Below, in pieces: positions 44,898-54,969 of a stretch of DNA of 64,000 bases. The DNA lies in contig NZ_JAJGBK010000003.1 in NCBI RefSeq assembly GCF_020696975.1, positions 62,001 to 126,000 on the forward strand. Reading direction: 5' to 3'. Position numbers and translations under genes: made by a program. Under the pieces are notes generated by a model. That model had not been told where the DNA came from and did not search any database. It saw only the letters and a program-made list of their open reading frames with translations. Each line of letters starts with the position of its first letter. Within the stretch, counting starts at the first letter, position 1. The stretch is from Methanoculleus sp. Its GTDB lineage: Archaea; Halobacteriota; Methanomicrobia; Methanomicrobiales; Methanoculleaceae.

Positions 44898-46502
44898 ATG
44901 ACCCTTGAACTCCTGATTATCCTGCTGTACCTCGCAGCGATGCTTGCCATCGGTTTCATCGTCCAGCGCCGTGGCGGCGTCGAGACGTCGAAGGGGTACC
45001 TGGTCGCCAATAAAAATGTCGGTCCCCTCCTCATCGGGGGGACGCTCTTTGCCACGTTCTGGGGCGGCGGCACCCTGCTCGGGGGTGCCGGGGCGGCCTA
45101 CGGCGGCCACATGCTCGCCACCATCGCGGACCCGTGGGCCTCAGGCGTCACGCTTCTTCTGATGGCGATCTTCTTCGTGACGATTCTGCGGAAGATGAAG
45201 ATCGCGTCCCTCGGTGAGATGTACTACCTGCGGTACGGGACGCGGGGCGCGCTCATCGCCTCGCTCCTCTCCCTCCCCACGCTCCTCTTCTGGACCTCGG
45301 TGCAGATCCTCGCCATCGGCAAGATCCTCAACGTCCTGGTCGGCCTTCCCGGCGTCGAGAGCGCCGTCCTCGCGGGGCTGATCGTGATAGTCTACACCTA
45401 CCTCGGCGGGATGCTCGCCGTCATCATCACCGATAACATCCAGATGGTTCTGATCCTCCTCGGCCTTGCGTTCCTCATACCGACGGGCATCGCGTTCGTC
45501 GGCGGTTTCGAGGTCATCGCCGCGAACACCCCCACAGACTTCTGGTCGATCCTCCCAAGCGACGCCTCCCCGAGCGGTATCGGGTGGACCCTCACCGGCA
45601 TTATGGCCTGGTTCGCCGCATGGTGCGGTATGGGGCTTGGCAGTCTCGCGTCGCTCGATATCTCGCAGCGGGTCTTCTGCGCACGCGACGACCGGGCCGC
45701 GAAGCAGGGGCTCTGCCTTGGCGCGGGGCTCTACTGGGTCGCCGGCCTCGGGCCCATCTTTCTCGGCCTGCTCGGGATCGTGATGGTCAACACCGGCATG
45801 ATCGACGGCGCCATCCTGGCCGAGGACCCCGAGCTGATCGTGCCCTTCCTGGCAAAGACCCTGCTCTCCCCCTGGATGATGGCCATCTTCGTAGGCTCCC
45901 TGATGGCGGCGATCATGTCCACGGCGAGTTCCGCGATCTTCGCGTCGGCCGCCGTGATCTCGACCACCATCGTTCACGGCGCGGTCTCCGATCACGCCAG
46001 GGACGACAGAACGGTGCTGCGGTTCACCCGCGCTCTCGTCGTCGTCATCGGGCTCTTCAGCATCGGGATCAGTTTCGTTGCCCCCGGCCTCTACGACCTG
46101 ATGATCTTCGGGTTCACCCTGCTCTTCGCCTGCCTCTTCTGGGCGCTCGTCTGCGGCCTCTTCTGGAAGCGGGCGAACGCACCCGGCGCCATCGCCTCGA
46201 TGGTGGGCGGCCTCATCACGACGGTGGCGGGCGCCGTCGTCCTCTCGGTGCAGCAGGGGACGCCGACCCTCGTCCCGCCGGACAACGAGTGGACGGTCTT
46301 CTTCACCTTCGCCCCGACGGTCGTTGCCGGGATCATGATGTACGCCGTCTCGATGCTGACGCAGAAGACGCATCCCCCCGTCCCGCTCAAGGATACGGAC
46401 GGGGTTATCCTCAAGTGGCCGGACCTCGAGGCGGCAACCGGCGGGGCGGTGACGGGGAAGGGGTATCCTGTGGCCCGGGCGGCGGCAGGCGACGAAGAGT
46501 GA
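44898..46502 (+). CDS. Sodium:solute symporter family protein
   Basis: The 534-residue membrane protein has about 13 helices and the SSS pattern (AMLAIGFIVQRRGGVETSKG at the start; FWGGGTLLGGAGAAYG; TASSAIFASAAVIS). It would import a solute with Na+; substrate unknown (SSS proteins take proline, pantothenate or sugars). A GAGGAAAA sequence and TATA-like ACTTATACTG lie before ATG 44898. Confidence 0.9.
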   Translation: MTLELLIILLYLAAMLAIGFIVQRRGGVETSKGYLVANKNVGPLLIGGTLFATFWGGGTLLGGAGAAYGGHMLATIADPWASGVTLLLMAIFFVTILRKMKIASLGEMYYLRYGTRGALIASLLSLPTLLFWTSVQILAIGKILNVLVGLPGVESAVLAGLIVIVYTYLGGMLAVIITDNIQMVLILLGLAFLIPTGIAFVGGFEVIAANTPTDFWSILPSDASPSGIGWTLTGIMAWFAAWCGMGLGSLASLDISQRVFCARDDRAAKQGLCLGAGLYWVAGLGPIFLGLLGIVMVNTGMIDGAILAEDPELIVPFLAKTLLSPWMMAIFVGSLMAAIMSTASSAIFASAAVISTTIVHGAVSDHARDDRTVLRFTRALVVVIGLFSIGISFVAPGLYDLMIFGFTLLFACLFWALVCGLFWKRANAPGAIASMVGGLITTVAGAVVLSVQQGTPTLVPPDNEWTVFFTFAPTVVAGIMMYAVSMLTQKTHPPVPLKDTDGVILKWPDLEAATGGAVTGKGYPVARAAAGDEE

Positions 46503-46639
46503 GGATGTTCCCTCGCCCCCATGACGGCGGCGATCGGGTTGCCGCGAACTTTGACGACCGGGGATGGTTCGGGCTCACAATCTGGAGTACTCCCGCCGCA
46601 CCTGCATTTTTATGAATGCCCTCGGAGAAATTATGATCA

Positions 46640-47902
46640 ATGAGACTGCCGCACGAAAGCCGGTCCGGGAAGGGTAGCGAGGCTGGAGCGCCGGCGATCT
46701 CGCCGGACGAGTTCTCGCAGAGACTTGCATCCACCCGGATTGAGGCGGAGAGGATCATCGCCGCGGCAGAAAATGACCTGGCCACTCTTGCCGGGATGAA
46801 GTGGAGCCTTGAGTACACCTCGCCCATCCTCGGAGCGGTGCTCCTGATCAACCTGGGGCTTTCTATCGCATACACAGGTGAGTATCTCCTCTACTGGATT
46901 ATGGCGTCCTTCATATTCCTGATGATAAACCCCTTCCTCCTTCTGCTCCCGACCAATACGGGGGATCTGAAGTCTTACATCAGGTATTTCAACGATCTTG
47001 GGAATCGCGAGAGGACGAGTCTTGAGGAGATCATCTCGTGGGAGAGTCTCGAAAAGGGCGCCGCCATCCCTGCCGAGGCGATAGAGACGGCTAGAAGGCT
47101 CACGCAACAGAGGGACTCCCTCTACGAACTCGGCTGGAACCTCTTCTTCATCAACTGCCAGCCGCTCGCCCCGGGTTTTCTCGTGCTCTTTACCCTCTCC
47201 TCGATCTTCGCACTTGCAGGCTGGCTCGTGAACGGTGAGTTTGCACCGCACTCCGCCGTGATCGTCGTCATCCAGTCCGCCGCAATCATCGTCTTCTATG
47301 TCGCTATCGTGTATGTGCAGCCGTACTCGCGGGGCTTTTTTGCGGGGGTACTCGGCATGCAGTCCCGCATCAAAGAGCAGTATAATGAGGCCTGGACCAG
47401 GGGGCTGAAGTATGCGCTCACCGCCGCCGTCGTGACGACCGTTGCCGGCATCATCACCATCGCGGCGATCGTCCTCCCCGGGGTGACCTACAAGAGTTTC
47501 ATCTCCGCCGAGGCCGATATCGAGCTCGGGGCCGGCATGTTCGCCCTTATCTTCCTCGCGCAGATGATCGTCGTGCGGCACCTGCAGGGAGGTTACAGCC
47601 GCACGCTCGTCGAATCCCTCCTCTCATCCAGGATCGAGACGATCCACGAGGAGGTGCTCCCGGCCGTCGGAAACCTCGTCGCGGCGTCGCTGGGCGGCAC
47701 CGTGACGGCGCAGATGGCACAGGATCTCGAGAGAATAACCCTTGACCTCACCCGGTACCGGGCGCTCAAGATCGACTACGCGTCGCTCTTCGGCTACTTC
47801 CCCGTCTGTATGGTGACGCCGGACGTCGGTGTCATCATGCGTGTCGCCGGGACGGCGGACGACGGCCGAAAAAGATCCCCGGCCGACAGGATGGCAGCGT
47901 AG
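46640..47902 (+). CDS. Integral membrane protein of unknown function
   Basis: The 420-residue protein has a soluble helical N-terminus (about 1-55), two helices near 60-105, a charged middle (GDLKSYIRYFNDLGNRERTS), then about five more membrane helices to residue 335 and a soluble tail. No catalytic motif is recognised. It stands alone between the symporter and the M13 peptidase gene. Confidence 0.7.
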   Translation: MRLPHESRSGKGSEAGAPAISPDEFSQRLASTRIEAERIIAAAENDLATLAGMKWSLEYTSPILGAVLLINLGLSIAYTGEYLLYWIMASFIFLMINPFLLLLPTNTGDLKSYIRYFNDLGNRERTSLEEIISWESLEKGAAIPAEAIETARRLTQQRDSLYELGWNLFFINCQPLAPGFLVLFTLSSIFALAGWLVNGEFAPHSAVIVVIQSAAIIVFYVAIVYVQPYSRGFFAGVLGMQSRIKEQYNEAWTRGLKYALTAAVVTTVAGIITIAAIVLPGVTYKSFISAEADIELGAGMFALIFLAQMIVVRHLQGGYSRTLVESLLSSRIETIHEEVLPAVGNLVAASLGGTVTAQMAQDLERITLDLTRYRALKIDYASLFGYFPVCMVTPDVGVIMRVAGTADDGRKRSPADRMAA

Positions 47903-48093
47903 GTTCCCGGCAACTCCCGGGTAGGTCCGACCGATCTTCATCAAGCGATGCCGTTTCATGCTTGAACGATATCCGCCTGCCCCCGTGCCTGCAGGCATCG
48001 CGCACCGCCCCTTATTCCCTGAACCGCCGCACGAAACGGGATGGAAACGCGAATCACAACTCTTATTCCCCGGGAAAAAAACATTCTCTCCTT

Positions 48094-50136
48094 ATGAGAC
48101 GCGTTCTTCTGACCCTTCTCCTGATTGCCTGTCTCACCTGCGCCGGGTGTTTCGCCCCGGATGATACAGCGATCCCTGATCCCGTACCGCAACCGCCCGA
48201 TAGCGAGTTCGCCCTCAACGAGTCCGTCCATCCGGGCGACGACTTCTATGCCTACGTCAACGATGCATGGATAGCGGAACACCCCATCCCGGCCGATAAG
48301 CCGTATTACACGACATTCACCGGGATGCGCGATCAGGTGGATAACGACCTCCGTACTCTCCTTGAGGATGCGGCGGCCGCACCGGAGAGCGCCGATCGGA
48401 ACGTCACCCTCCCTGGAAGATTCTACCGGTCGGGCATGGATACCGGGGCGATCGACCGGGAGGGACTCGACGGGCTCTCAGACCTCCTCGCCATGATCGA
48501 CGCAATCGACTCCCGGAGCGATCTGACCGGGACCACGGTCGTTCTCCTGAAAGAGGGGTTCGATCCGGTCTACTATTACTGGGCCGGGGCCAATCCCGAG
48601 AACAGCACCGTGATGGTTGCGGCCCTCTACCAGGGCGGGCTCGGCCTGCCGGACCGGGACTATTACTTCCGCGACGATACGAAAAGCCTTGAGATCCAGG
48701 AGGCCTACCGGGATCACATAGCCCGGGTGCTGGTGCTCGCCGGAACCTCCTCAGAACAGGCCGCCGCCGACGCAGAGACCATTTACGCACTGGAAGAGGC
48801 CCTCGCTGCGGCCCACCTCACCTCTGAGGAGAACCGCGACCTGCAGATGACCACGAACATCTACACCCTCGCCGAACTCGAGGAGCGGTACCCCGCCATC
48901 GGGTGGGAGACCCTTGCCGCCATCCCGGGCTCCGGCCCGGTCGATACGGTGCACATCTATCAGCCGGGCTACGTGGAGAGGCTTAACTCCCTGCTCGCGA
49001 CCGCGCCGCTTGATGACTGGAAGGTTTACCTGCGCTACCGGCTGATCGACCGGGCATCTCCCTATCTCTCTTCATCCTTCGAGGAGGAGCACTTCGCCTT
49101 CTACCAGACGGCGCTCTACGGTGTTCCCGAGATGAAGCCCCGGTGGCAGCGTATCGTAGCGGCGGAGAATGAGTTCCTCGGCGATCTGGTGGGGCAGGCG
49201 TATGTCGCCCGGTACGTCGATCCCCGGACCCGCGATATGGTGTCGGGGATGTTTTCTGCCATCCGCGAGACGTTTGATACGCGGATAGCAGACCTCACCT
49301 GGATGAGCGAGCCGACAAAAGCCGCGGCTCGCGAGAAACTTGCCGCCATGGGGGAGAAGATCGCGTATCCCGACCGATGGACGGACTACTCGGGACTGAA
49401 CCTCTCGGATTCGTACATGGGGAACGTCCGTGCCGCCAGAGCCCACACCTTCATCCACGGGCCGGAAGGGCTTGAGAAGATCGGCGGGCCGGTCGACCGG
49501 AGTATCTGGTTCATCCCCCCGCAGACGGTGAACGCCTACTACGACCCGACCAGAAATGAGATGGTCTTCCCCGCAGGCATCCTCCAGCCGCCGTTCTTCG
49601 ACCCGGATAGAGACCCCGCCTTCAACTACGCGGCACTCGGCTGGGTGATCGGGCACGAGATGACGCACGGTTTCGACGACCAGGGGAGGCAGTACGACAA
49701 AGATGGGAACCTGAGGGACTGGTGGACGGAGGAGGACGCCGCGAACTTCAACAACAGGACGGTCCTGCTCGTAGCCGAGTATGACGCGTTCGAGGTCCTC
49801 CCCGGCCTTTACGTCAACGGCAACCTCACCCTCGGGGAGAACATCGCCGACTTCGGGGGCCTGACCATAGCCTACCACGCCTGGAAGAAGGTGGAGAACG
49901 GGTCGGCCGACCCCGCCGCGGACCGGCGGTTCTTCCTCGCGGCCCCGCACCTCTGGAGGGCGAACGACCGGGAGGACTTGCTTCGGAACCAGGTGCTGAT
50001 CGATCCGCATTCACCGGCGAAGTTCCGGGTGAACGGCGTTCTCTTCAACATCCCGGAGTTCTACGAGGCCTTCCCGGAGATCGGGCCCGGCGATGCTCTC
50101 TATCGCGAGGTCGAGGAGAGGCCGGTTATCTGGTGA
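48094..50136 (+). CDS. M13 (neprilysin/PepO) family metallopeptidase, lipoprotein
   Basis: The protein of 680 residues starts at ATG 48094 with an N-terminal lipobox TCAGC. It has the M13 zinc motif GHEMTHGFDD near residue 520 and GENIADFGGL near 582, which supplies the third ligand Glu, plus the NAYYDPTRNEMVFPAG substrate segment. These surface endopeptidases cut peptides. An earlier ATG at 47962 would give an N-terminal region without a signal, so I reject it. Confidence 0.92.
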   Translation: MRRVLLTLLLIACLTCAGCFAPDDTAIPDPVPQPPDSEFALNESVHPGDDFYAYVNDAWIAEHPIPADKPYYTTFTGMRDQVDNDLRTLLEDAAAAPESADRNVTLPGRFYRSGMDTGAIDREGLDGLSDLLAMIDAIDSRSDLTGTTVVLLKEGFDPVYYYWAGANPENSTVMVAALYQGGLGLPDRDYYFRDDTKSLEIQEAYRDHIARVLVLAGTSSEQAAADAETIYALEEALAAAHLTSEENRDLQMTTNIYTLAELEERYPAIGWETLAAIPGSGPVDTVHIYQPGYVERLNSLLATAPLDDWKVYLRYRLIDRASPYLSSSFEEEHFAFYQTALYGVPEMKPRWQRIVAAENEFLGDLVGQAYVARYVDPRTRDMVSGMFSAIRETFDTRIADLTWMSEPTKAAAREKLAAMGEKIAYPDRWTDYSGLNLSDSYMGNVRAARAHTFIHGPEGLEKIGGPVDRSIWFIPPQTVNAYYDPTRNEMVFPAGILQPPFFDPDRDPAFNYAALGWVIGHEMTHGFDDQGRQYDKDGNLRDWWTEEDAANFNNRTVLLVAEYDAFEVLPGLYVNGNLTLGENIADFGGLTIAYHAWKKVENGSADPAADRRFFLAAPHLWRANDREDLLRNQVLIDPHSPAKFRVNGVLFNIPEFYEAFPEIGPGDALYREVEERPVIW

Positions 50137-50241
50137 GGGGATTCGGTCAGGCCGGAGAGCGCTGCCGGCCTCGAATTACAATTTTTAATATAAGCGATCG
50201 GACCCCGGTGAACCTGGACCGCCCCTGCTCGCGAGAATAGG

Positions 50242-50745
50242 TCACTTCTGATAACCTTTAACCTCGAGAACCGGACCTGTCAGTCGGTCTTCTGCAAACC
50301 TCTTCGCCTCGTCGGGGGTGAACGCGTACTCCGGCTCATATCGGCTCCCTCTCGGGCGAAGACGCATTCCGATCCGGCAAAAGAGGCGTTGCCCCTCGGC
50401 TGTCGGTAATGCAACAATCCCCTGACCCTTACCGGCAGCAATCTTTGCTACTTCCTGCATCAGCCGCTTCCCGTAACCCCGGTGATCCTGTATGACCCCT
50501 ATGCGGGAGACGTAGATGTTCTTCTCGTCGCCGTAGCGTGTGCAGAACGATAGCGCTCCAAGTAGTTGTTCTTCGGGGGATTCGAGGATTAACAGGTCCT
50601 CGTCAAAGTCCGCGATCCCGTCCCATGCATACCTGGCTCCGCTGTTTGAATGGATTATGTCCGCCCATTCTCGCCGGGCTCGTTCCAATACTGCTTCTCT
50701 CTCCTGGTTCCTCCCAGGGATGAGCGTAACCGTCAGGTCGTCCAT
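50242..50745 (-). CDS. GNAT-family N-acetyltransferase
   Basis: The 167-residue protein has VIQDHRGYGKRLMQEVAKI as the acetyl-CoA loop and GDEKNIYVSRIGVIQ before it. It stands alone; substrate unknown. Confidence 0.8.
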   Translation of the reverse strand: MDDLTVTLIPGRNQEREAVLERARREWADIIHSNSGARYAWDGIADFDEDLLILESPEEQLLGALSFCTRYGDEKNIYVSRIGVIQDHRGYGKRLMQEVAKIAAGKGQGIVALPTAEGQRLFCRIGMRLRPRGSRYEPEYAFTPDEAKRFAEDRLTGPVLEVKGYQK

Positions 50746-50973
50746 ATTCTCTGATAAAGAGTATTCTCCGGTCTTCCTTTTTAAAACCAGACGATGACGC
50801 CCACCAGGTGGAGAATAAATCCGCGATTGTGGCTCTATTCCAGAATTCCTAATGCTGGCCGGTCCGGATGGGTTTGTAGTCGGAACGCCGGGGGCGAGCG
50901 GATAACGGGGCCGGAGCGGGAGCAGGCTCCGGGGGAGAACAGGGCTATCGCCTTCTTCAGAGCCCCCCGGCCC

Positions 50974-51456
50974 CTACCGGCGAACACGGTATCCGGCTGC
51001 CGTGAGGATATTGATGACGGCATCATCCCATTCCCTGCCGGAGAGCCCTTTTAACGTCGGCTGCACCCCCTCCCAGAGCCGGCCGAGTTCGTCGTCGTCC
51101 GGGAGGAACGTTGTCTGGTACATCACGCGTCCGGCCCTTTTGCCCTGGGCATCGAGGATGACCAGGCGCCAGCAGCAGTAGTCGCGGCAGAGGTCGGGGC
51201 GTGTCAGGTGGACGGTGCACCATCCCTTTTCCGTCTTCCCATCGAATCTCAGAAAGGGGCATGCCTCCGGCAGCTCCTTGATGCTGCTCCTGTCCTCGAA
51301 GAACACGATCTTGTCCGGGTCGACCTGCACTTCCTTCGTCTCCCCGGTATAGGCGTTGTGCACGACGAAGGTGTGGTTGCCGCGCTCTTCGATCGTCGCG
51401 TAGACGTTTCGCATGTGGCTGCAGCAGCTGCCGCACTGGCAGCACTTACACGCCGT
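50974..51456 (-). CDS. YkgJ-family cysteine-cluster protein with apparent ACG start
   Basis: The 146-residue body from ATG 51414 includes RFDGKTEKGWCTVHL and DLCRDYCCWR motifs of the YkgJ Zn/Fe-cluster family. In the same frame, upstream of this ATG, the sequence reads ACKCCQCGSCCSHMRN, a typical YkgJ N-terminal cysteine cluster, but no ATG, GTG or TTG precedes it before an in-frame TGA. An ACG at 51456-51454 (ACG GCG TGT AAG) follows GGGGAG by nine bases. I therefore annotate an ACG start, 160 residues; the strict alternative is 50974..51414. Confidence 0.6.
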   Translation of the reverse strand, partial: TACKCCQCGSCCSHMRNVYATIEERGNHTFVVHNAYTGETKEVQVDPDKIVFFEDRSSIKELPEACPFLRFDGKTEKGWCTVHLTRPDLCRDYCCWRLVILDAQGKRAGRVMYQTTFLPDDDELGRLWEGVQPTLKGLSGREWDDAVINILTAAGYRVRR

Positions 51457-51560
51457 GGCGACCGCCTCCCCGAATGCCGGGCGGTTGGTGTACTGGTATG
51501 CTCATTACCCGGTAGTACTCATCGCAACGATGAAATACCTGCCGGGAACTCCCATCCCGG

Positions 51561-53921
51561 TCACTCCGCGACCTTTTTCAGCGTGAACCGGAACGCAGCG
51601 CCCTTCTCGGGGTGGCCGGCCACCCGGTCCTCGGCCCAGACCCTGCCGCCGTAGCGCTCGACGAGGATCTGCACGAGGTAGAGGCCGAGCCCCTCGCCGA
51701 CGCCCCGCTTCTTCTTCTCGTACCGGCGGAATATCTCGTTCTTCTCAGTGTCCGGCACACCCGGGCCCGTATCCTCGACCGTCACCAGCACCTCGCCGTT
51801 CTGTTTCTCGACCCTGACGGTGATCTCGACATCGGGACCACCGAACTTGACGGCATTGCCGATGAGGTTGTTGAAGATCACCGGGAGGAGGTCGTCCGCC
51901 CGGACCCGGTAGTGAGCCCCGGTATAGTGGATGGCCCTGCCCGGGAAGTTCTCGATCACCCTGCTGACTGCCATATCGAGATCCATCGGTTTGAGTTCGC
52001 GAGATGCCTGATGGATCCGGCGGATGGTGGAGACGGTGCCCAGGATCTCGATACTCTTCTGGATGCTTCGCTGGAGGTTTTCTGCGTATCTGCCGGCCTC
52101 GCCATCCAGCATATCGACGAGCAGTTCGGCGTAGAGGTTCGAGACGTTCTCGGTGTTCCTGATGTCGTGCGTGAGGATGTCAAGGTAAAGGTTAGCCTCC
52201 CGGTTGGATACCTCCAGTTCGTTCTGGAGCCGGAGAAGGTCTTCAGTCCGGCGCTGGAGGCCCTCCTCTGCACGTTTGCGCTCGGTGATATCCTGCGCGA
52301 ACTCGATGAGACCGGTAAGTTCTCCTGATTCGTCGGTGACGGGATACCCCCGGAGGAAGAAGACCCTCCCGTCGGGTGTGGTGATCTCGGCCTCCCGGGG
52401 CTGCCTGGTCTCCCGGGCAAGGACAACCGGGCATATGTCGCAGACACCTGTACGGTTGTGCCATATCTCGTAGCATTGATGCCCGACCAGGTCCGCCGGT
52501 TCCCTGCCGATGAATGCGGCGGCGGCGCGGTTGACCCAGAGCACCTTGAGGTCCGTGCCGTAGTAGGCGAACATCTCAACAGTCGAGTCGAGAATAAGGG
52601 CTTTCTCCCGTTCTGCCCGCCGCAGGGCATCCTCGGTCCGCTTTCGCTCCGTGATGTCCCAGGCGTTTACGACAAAGCCCCTGATATGGGGGTCGCCTAT
52701 GAGGTTGGTCACGATCGCCTCGATCATGTGCATTCCGCGCGGACCCCTGAAGCGGACCTCGAACTGCATGCTCTCTCCCGGCCTCCGCGCCAGTGCCGAT
52801 ACCATCTCTTTGACCTGCGGCAGATCTTCAGGCTGGATCATATCGTACGCATGCCGCCCGACCAGTCTCTCGGACGGAAAACCGTCTATCTGCTCGATAG
52901 ACGGGCTCGCAAACCGGATCGTTAATTCCTCGTCGATGATGAGGATGAACTCGGAACCTTTCTCGATGAGGGTCCGGAACGTCTTCTCGCTCTCCCGCAG
53001 TTCGGTCTCCGCCCGGTGCCGCTGGAGGGCAATCGAGGCAAGGTTCCGGAAGACCTCGACGGCCCGGAAGTTGACCTCCCCGCCCTCAAGCCGGGTGAGG
53101 ATCACGGCCGTCCCGAAGACCTCGCCTTTCCAGGCGAACGGGATGCAGTACATCGGTCCGAATCCGGCAATGGCCTCGAACTTACGGCAGACCTCATGGG
53201 AGATCTGGCCGAGGGCGATCTCCTGCAGCCCCCCCTTCACCTCCTCGATCTCGCCGCTGAGCATGATCTCCCGGATGTGCGGGGGGAGTCCGACCGAGAT
53301 CCCGGTGAGCCCCTCCCCGAAGACCTCGATGATATCCGGCAGGAACGGCTCGATGCCGAAGAACGCCCGCGGGCTCAGGGTGCCTGCCTGGATGTCGGCG
53401 GCGCTCACGATGACGACGGAACCGGGCGCGAGTTCATGGAGGTAGGCGCCGATTGCAGAGAAGACGTCGGCTTCGGGCGGCATTGCGGCGAGTTGTGTCG
53501 CCGCCCGGGCGAGGAAGGCCAGATCGGCTGATCTCCGCCGCACCTCTCCTTCGGCGGCTTCCCGGCGGGTGACGTCGCGGAAGCGGACGATCCAGTCGCC
53601 GGTCTCCTCAACCCGCCGGGAGGAGACGGCGTACCACCGTTCCCCGGCCCGGACCGTGACTTCGCCGGACCCGGTGTGGGTGCAAAGCAGCGCGAGGACC
53701 CGCTCCCTCTGGTCGGCGTCCGGGAGGATCCGGTCGGCGACGATGCGGACCGCATCCGCACCGCGGGCGTCGCCGGCTGAGATCCCGGCGAGGCGCTCCA
53801 TGGACGGGGTGATGGCCCGGACGTTCATGCCGGAATCGGCGAGGATGACGGCATCCCCCATGGCTTCCAGTATCTGCAGTATCTCGGGTCGTACCTCCAT
53901 ATCCGGCTCAGTGGTCTGCAT
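51561..53921 (-). CDS. Multi-PAS/GAF sensor histidine kinase
   Basis: The 786-residue kinase begins at ATG 53921 (MQTTEPDMEV) with an N-terminal PAS domain (about 10-120). A GAF-like domain follows (about 150-310), then PAS domains near 320-440 (VNAWDITERKRTEDA) and near 455-580 (IEFAQDITERKRAEEG). The HisKA-type helix has LDILTHDIRNTENV near 605, with the phospho-His in HDIRN, and the HATPase domain has NAVKFGG and VGEGLGLYLVQ. No receiver domain or adjacent response regulator is seen. A variable N-terminal region upstream to 53996 is not supported. Confidence 0.9.
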   Translation of the reverse strand: MQTTEPDMEVRPEILQILEAMGDAVILADSGMNVRAITPSMERLAGISAGDARGADAVRIVADRILPDADQRERVLALLCTHTGSGEVTVRAGERWYAVSSRRVEETGDWIVRFRDVTRREAAEGEVRRRSADLAFLARAATQLAAMPPEADVFSAIGAYLHELAPGSVVIVSAADIQAGTLSPRAFFGIEPFLPDIIEVFGEGLTGISVGLPPHIREIMLSGEIEEVKGGLQEIALGQISHEVCRKFEAIAGFGPMYCIPFAWKGEVFGTAVILTRLEGGEVNFRAVEVFRNLASIALQRHRAETELRESEKTFRTLIEKGSEFILIIDEELTIRFASPSIEQIDGFPSERLVGRHAYDMIQPEDLPQVKEMVSALARRPGESMQFEVRFRGPRGMHMIEAIVTNLIGDPHIRGFVVNAWDITERKRTEDALRRAEREKALILDSTVEMFAYYGTDLKVLWVNRAAAAFIGREPADLVGHQCYEIWHNRTGVCDICPVVLARETRQPREAEITTPDGRVFFLRGYPVTDESGELTGLIEFAQDITERKRAEEGLQRRTEDLLRLQNELEVSNREANLYLDILTHDIRNTENVSNLYAELLVDMLDGEAGRYAENLQRSIQKSIEILGTVSTIRRIHQASRELKPMDLDMAVSRVIENFPGRAIHYTGAHYRVRADDLLPVIFNNLIGNAVKFGGPDVEITVRVEKQNGEVLVTVEDTGPGVPDTEKNEIFRRYEKKKRGVGEGLGLYLVQILVERYGGRVWAEDRVAGHPEKGAAFRFTLKKVAE

Positions 53922-53996
53922 GCGGCCCGGCCCCGTCCGGCAGGATCGCCATAGGAAGATCCTCGTTGCAGGGCTCTTCACGGGGAGAACGTCCAC

Positions 53997-54320
53997 GGGA
54001 AGTATATAATGATCTGTCCTGTCATCCTCAGGATGAGCACCCCGCGGCCGGCCCCTCCGGCGCCACCGTGCATGAGGACGGCGGGTGGCAGGGCTACGGC
54101 CCGTGGCATCGGTTCACAATGGGAGATCTCCCCTCACCGGGGAGATGGCCCCGATGCGACCCCGGCGATGAGAGCAGTGAGAGCGCACCCGCAGCAGAGT
54201 GGCGGGAACTGCCGCCAATAGGAAGATGTCAGGATATTTTGAAAATGCAGCCCGTTTGGGGATATTTATATGAGGGAATACGATGAATAGAACCAGTCAA
54301 AGAAATAGCAGGGTACCTGT
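53997..54320. other. Intergenic region before the first small basic-protein gene
   Basis: About 320 bases between the kinase start and the small gene hold no convincing frame. The 3' end contains the TATA box GATATTTATA and a conserved leader (see the gene at 54321). Otherwise GC-rich and featureless. Confidence 0.4.
54263..54270 (+). promoter_or_regulatory. TATA box of small basic-protein gene copy 1
   Basis: TATTTATA is 58 bases before ATG 54321. The matching gene at 58450 has TATTTATA at 58394-58401, 56 bases upstream, and both share a downstream ATAGAACCAG and a GGTACCTGT immediately before the ATG. Confidence 0.6.
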
Positions 54321-54458
54321 ATGCCAACAAGCAAGAAACAGATGGAGAAGTTAAACAGAGCGAAGAAGGCCAAGGCAGAAGAACTCGCGCAGCAGGCGGC
54401 TGCGGGTAGTCAGGCTGCCAAGAAGAAACTCAAGAAACTCGAGAAGAAGATTAAGTGA
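54321..54458 (+). CDS. 45-residue Lys/Ala-rich basic protein, copy 1
   Basis: This small protein (MPTSKKQMEKLNRAKKAK at the start, ending KKLEKKIK) is strongly basic and helical. A second gene at 58450-58587 encodes a protein differing at only a few positions (Q/M at 8, A/V at 14 and others). The identical length, shared leader sequence and conserved TATA spacing argue that both are real. It may bind nucleic acid or act as a small structural factor. It follows a kinase and precedes a frameshifted zinc-ribbon gene. Confidence 0.7.
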   Translation: MPTSKKQMEKLNRAKKAKAEELAQQAAAGSQAAKKKLKKLEKKIK

Positions 54459-54514
54459 GTTGCCCGGGGCTTTCAGCTGTTTTTATTTTCTTTTTCGACC
54501 GCCGCTCTGAACTC

Positions 54515-54653
54515 TTATAACTGGTCCTCAATCGATCCGTTGGCGTCGCGAAGGGTCACGATCCTGCCGCAGCCGCCACAGACGATCGGTTTGTTCGCTT
54601 TCAGGTGCTCGACCGTAACCTGAAAGCGGAAAATTGCAGTCCTGGCAGCGCAT
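54515..54653 (-). pseudogene. Frameshifted zinc-ribbon protein
   Basis: On the minus strand ATG 54653 opens MRCQDCNF and after one extra base (in the AATTTTCCGC tract, 54625-54634) the frame reads RFQVTVEHLKANKPIVCGGCGRIVTLRD...GSIEDQL to TAA 54515. CxxC...CxxC is a zinc-ribbon pattern. The single base insertion, or a sequencing error in a homopolymer, breaks it; without it the protein is about 46 residues. Confidence 0.65.
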
Positions 54654-54969
54654 TGTGAGTCTGGGACGCCTTTTATCAAGCATACCCAGATTTAAGGGCT
54701 GCGAGGGGATAGTTTTCGATAGGCGGCTTCTTACCAGTCTAATCGTGTCAAACCGGATTACGATGCACTCTTTCCACCTCTGCCACGGGGATCTTTGTGG
54801 ATTCTGCGGGTAGTTGTCACCCATAAAGCCAACGGGATCGCACATACCTCGCTCTCATACTTGTTCATCCGTTTTTACGTGTAAATGCGAAGAATCATCG
54901 ATCACGGCAATCAACGATTGTATTCAGGAGTACTTACTTCATATCGCATTACGGACGACTGAATAAGGC
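54654..54969. other. Intergenic region upstream of the MFS gene
   Basis: About 320 bases with no gene. AT-rich patches near 54900-54950 probably hold the MFS promoter. An imperfect TATA-like GCCTTTTATC lies on the minus strand near 54670 and may serve the zinc-ribbon gene. Confidence 0.35.
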
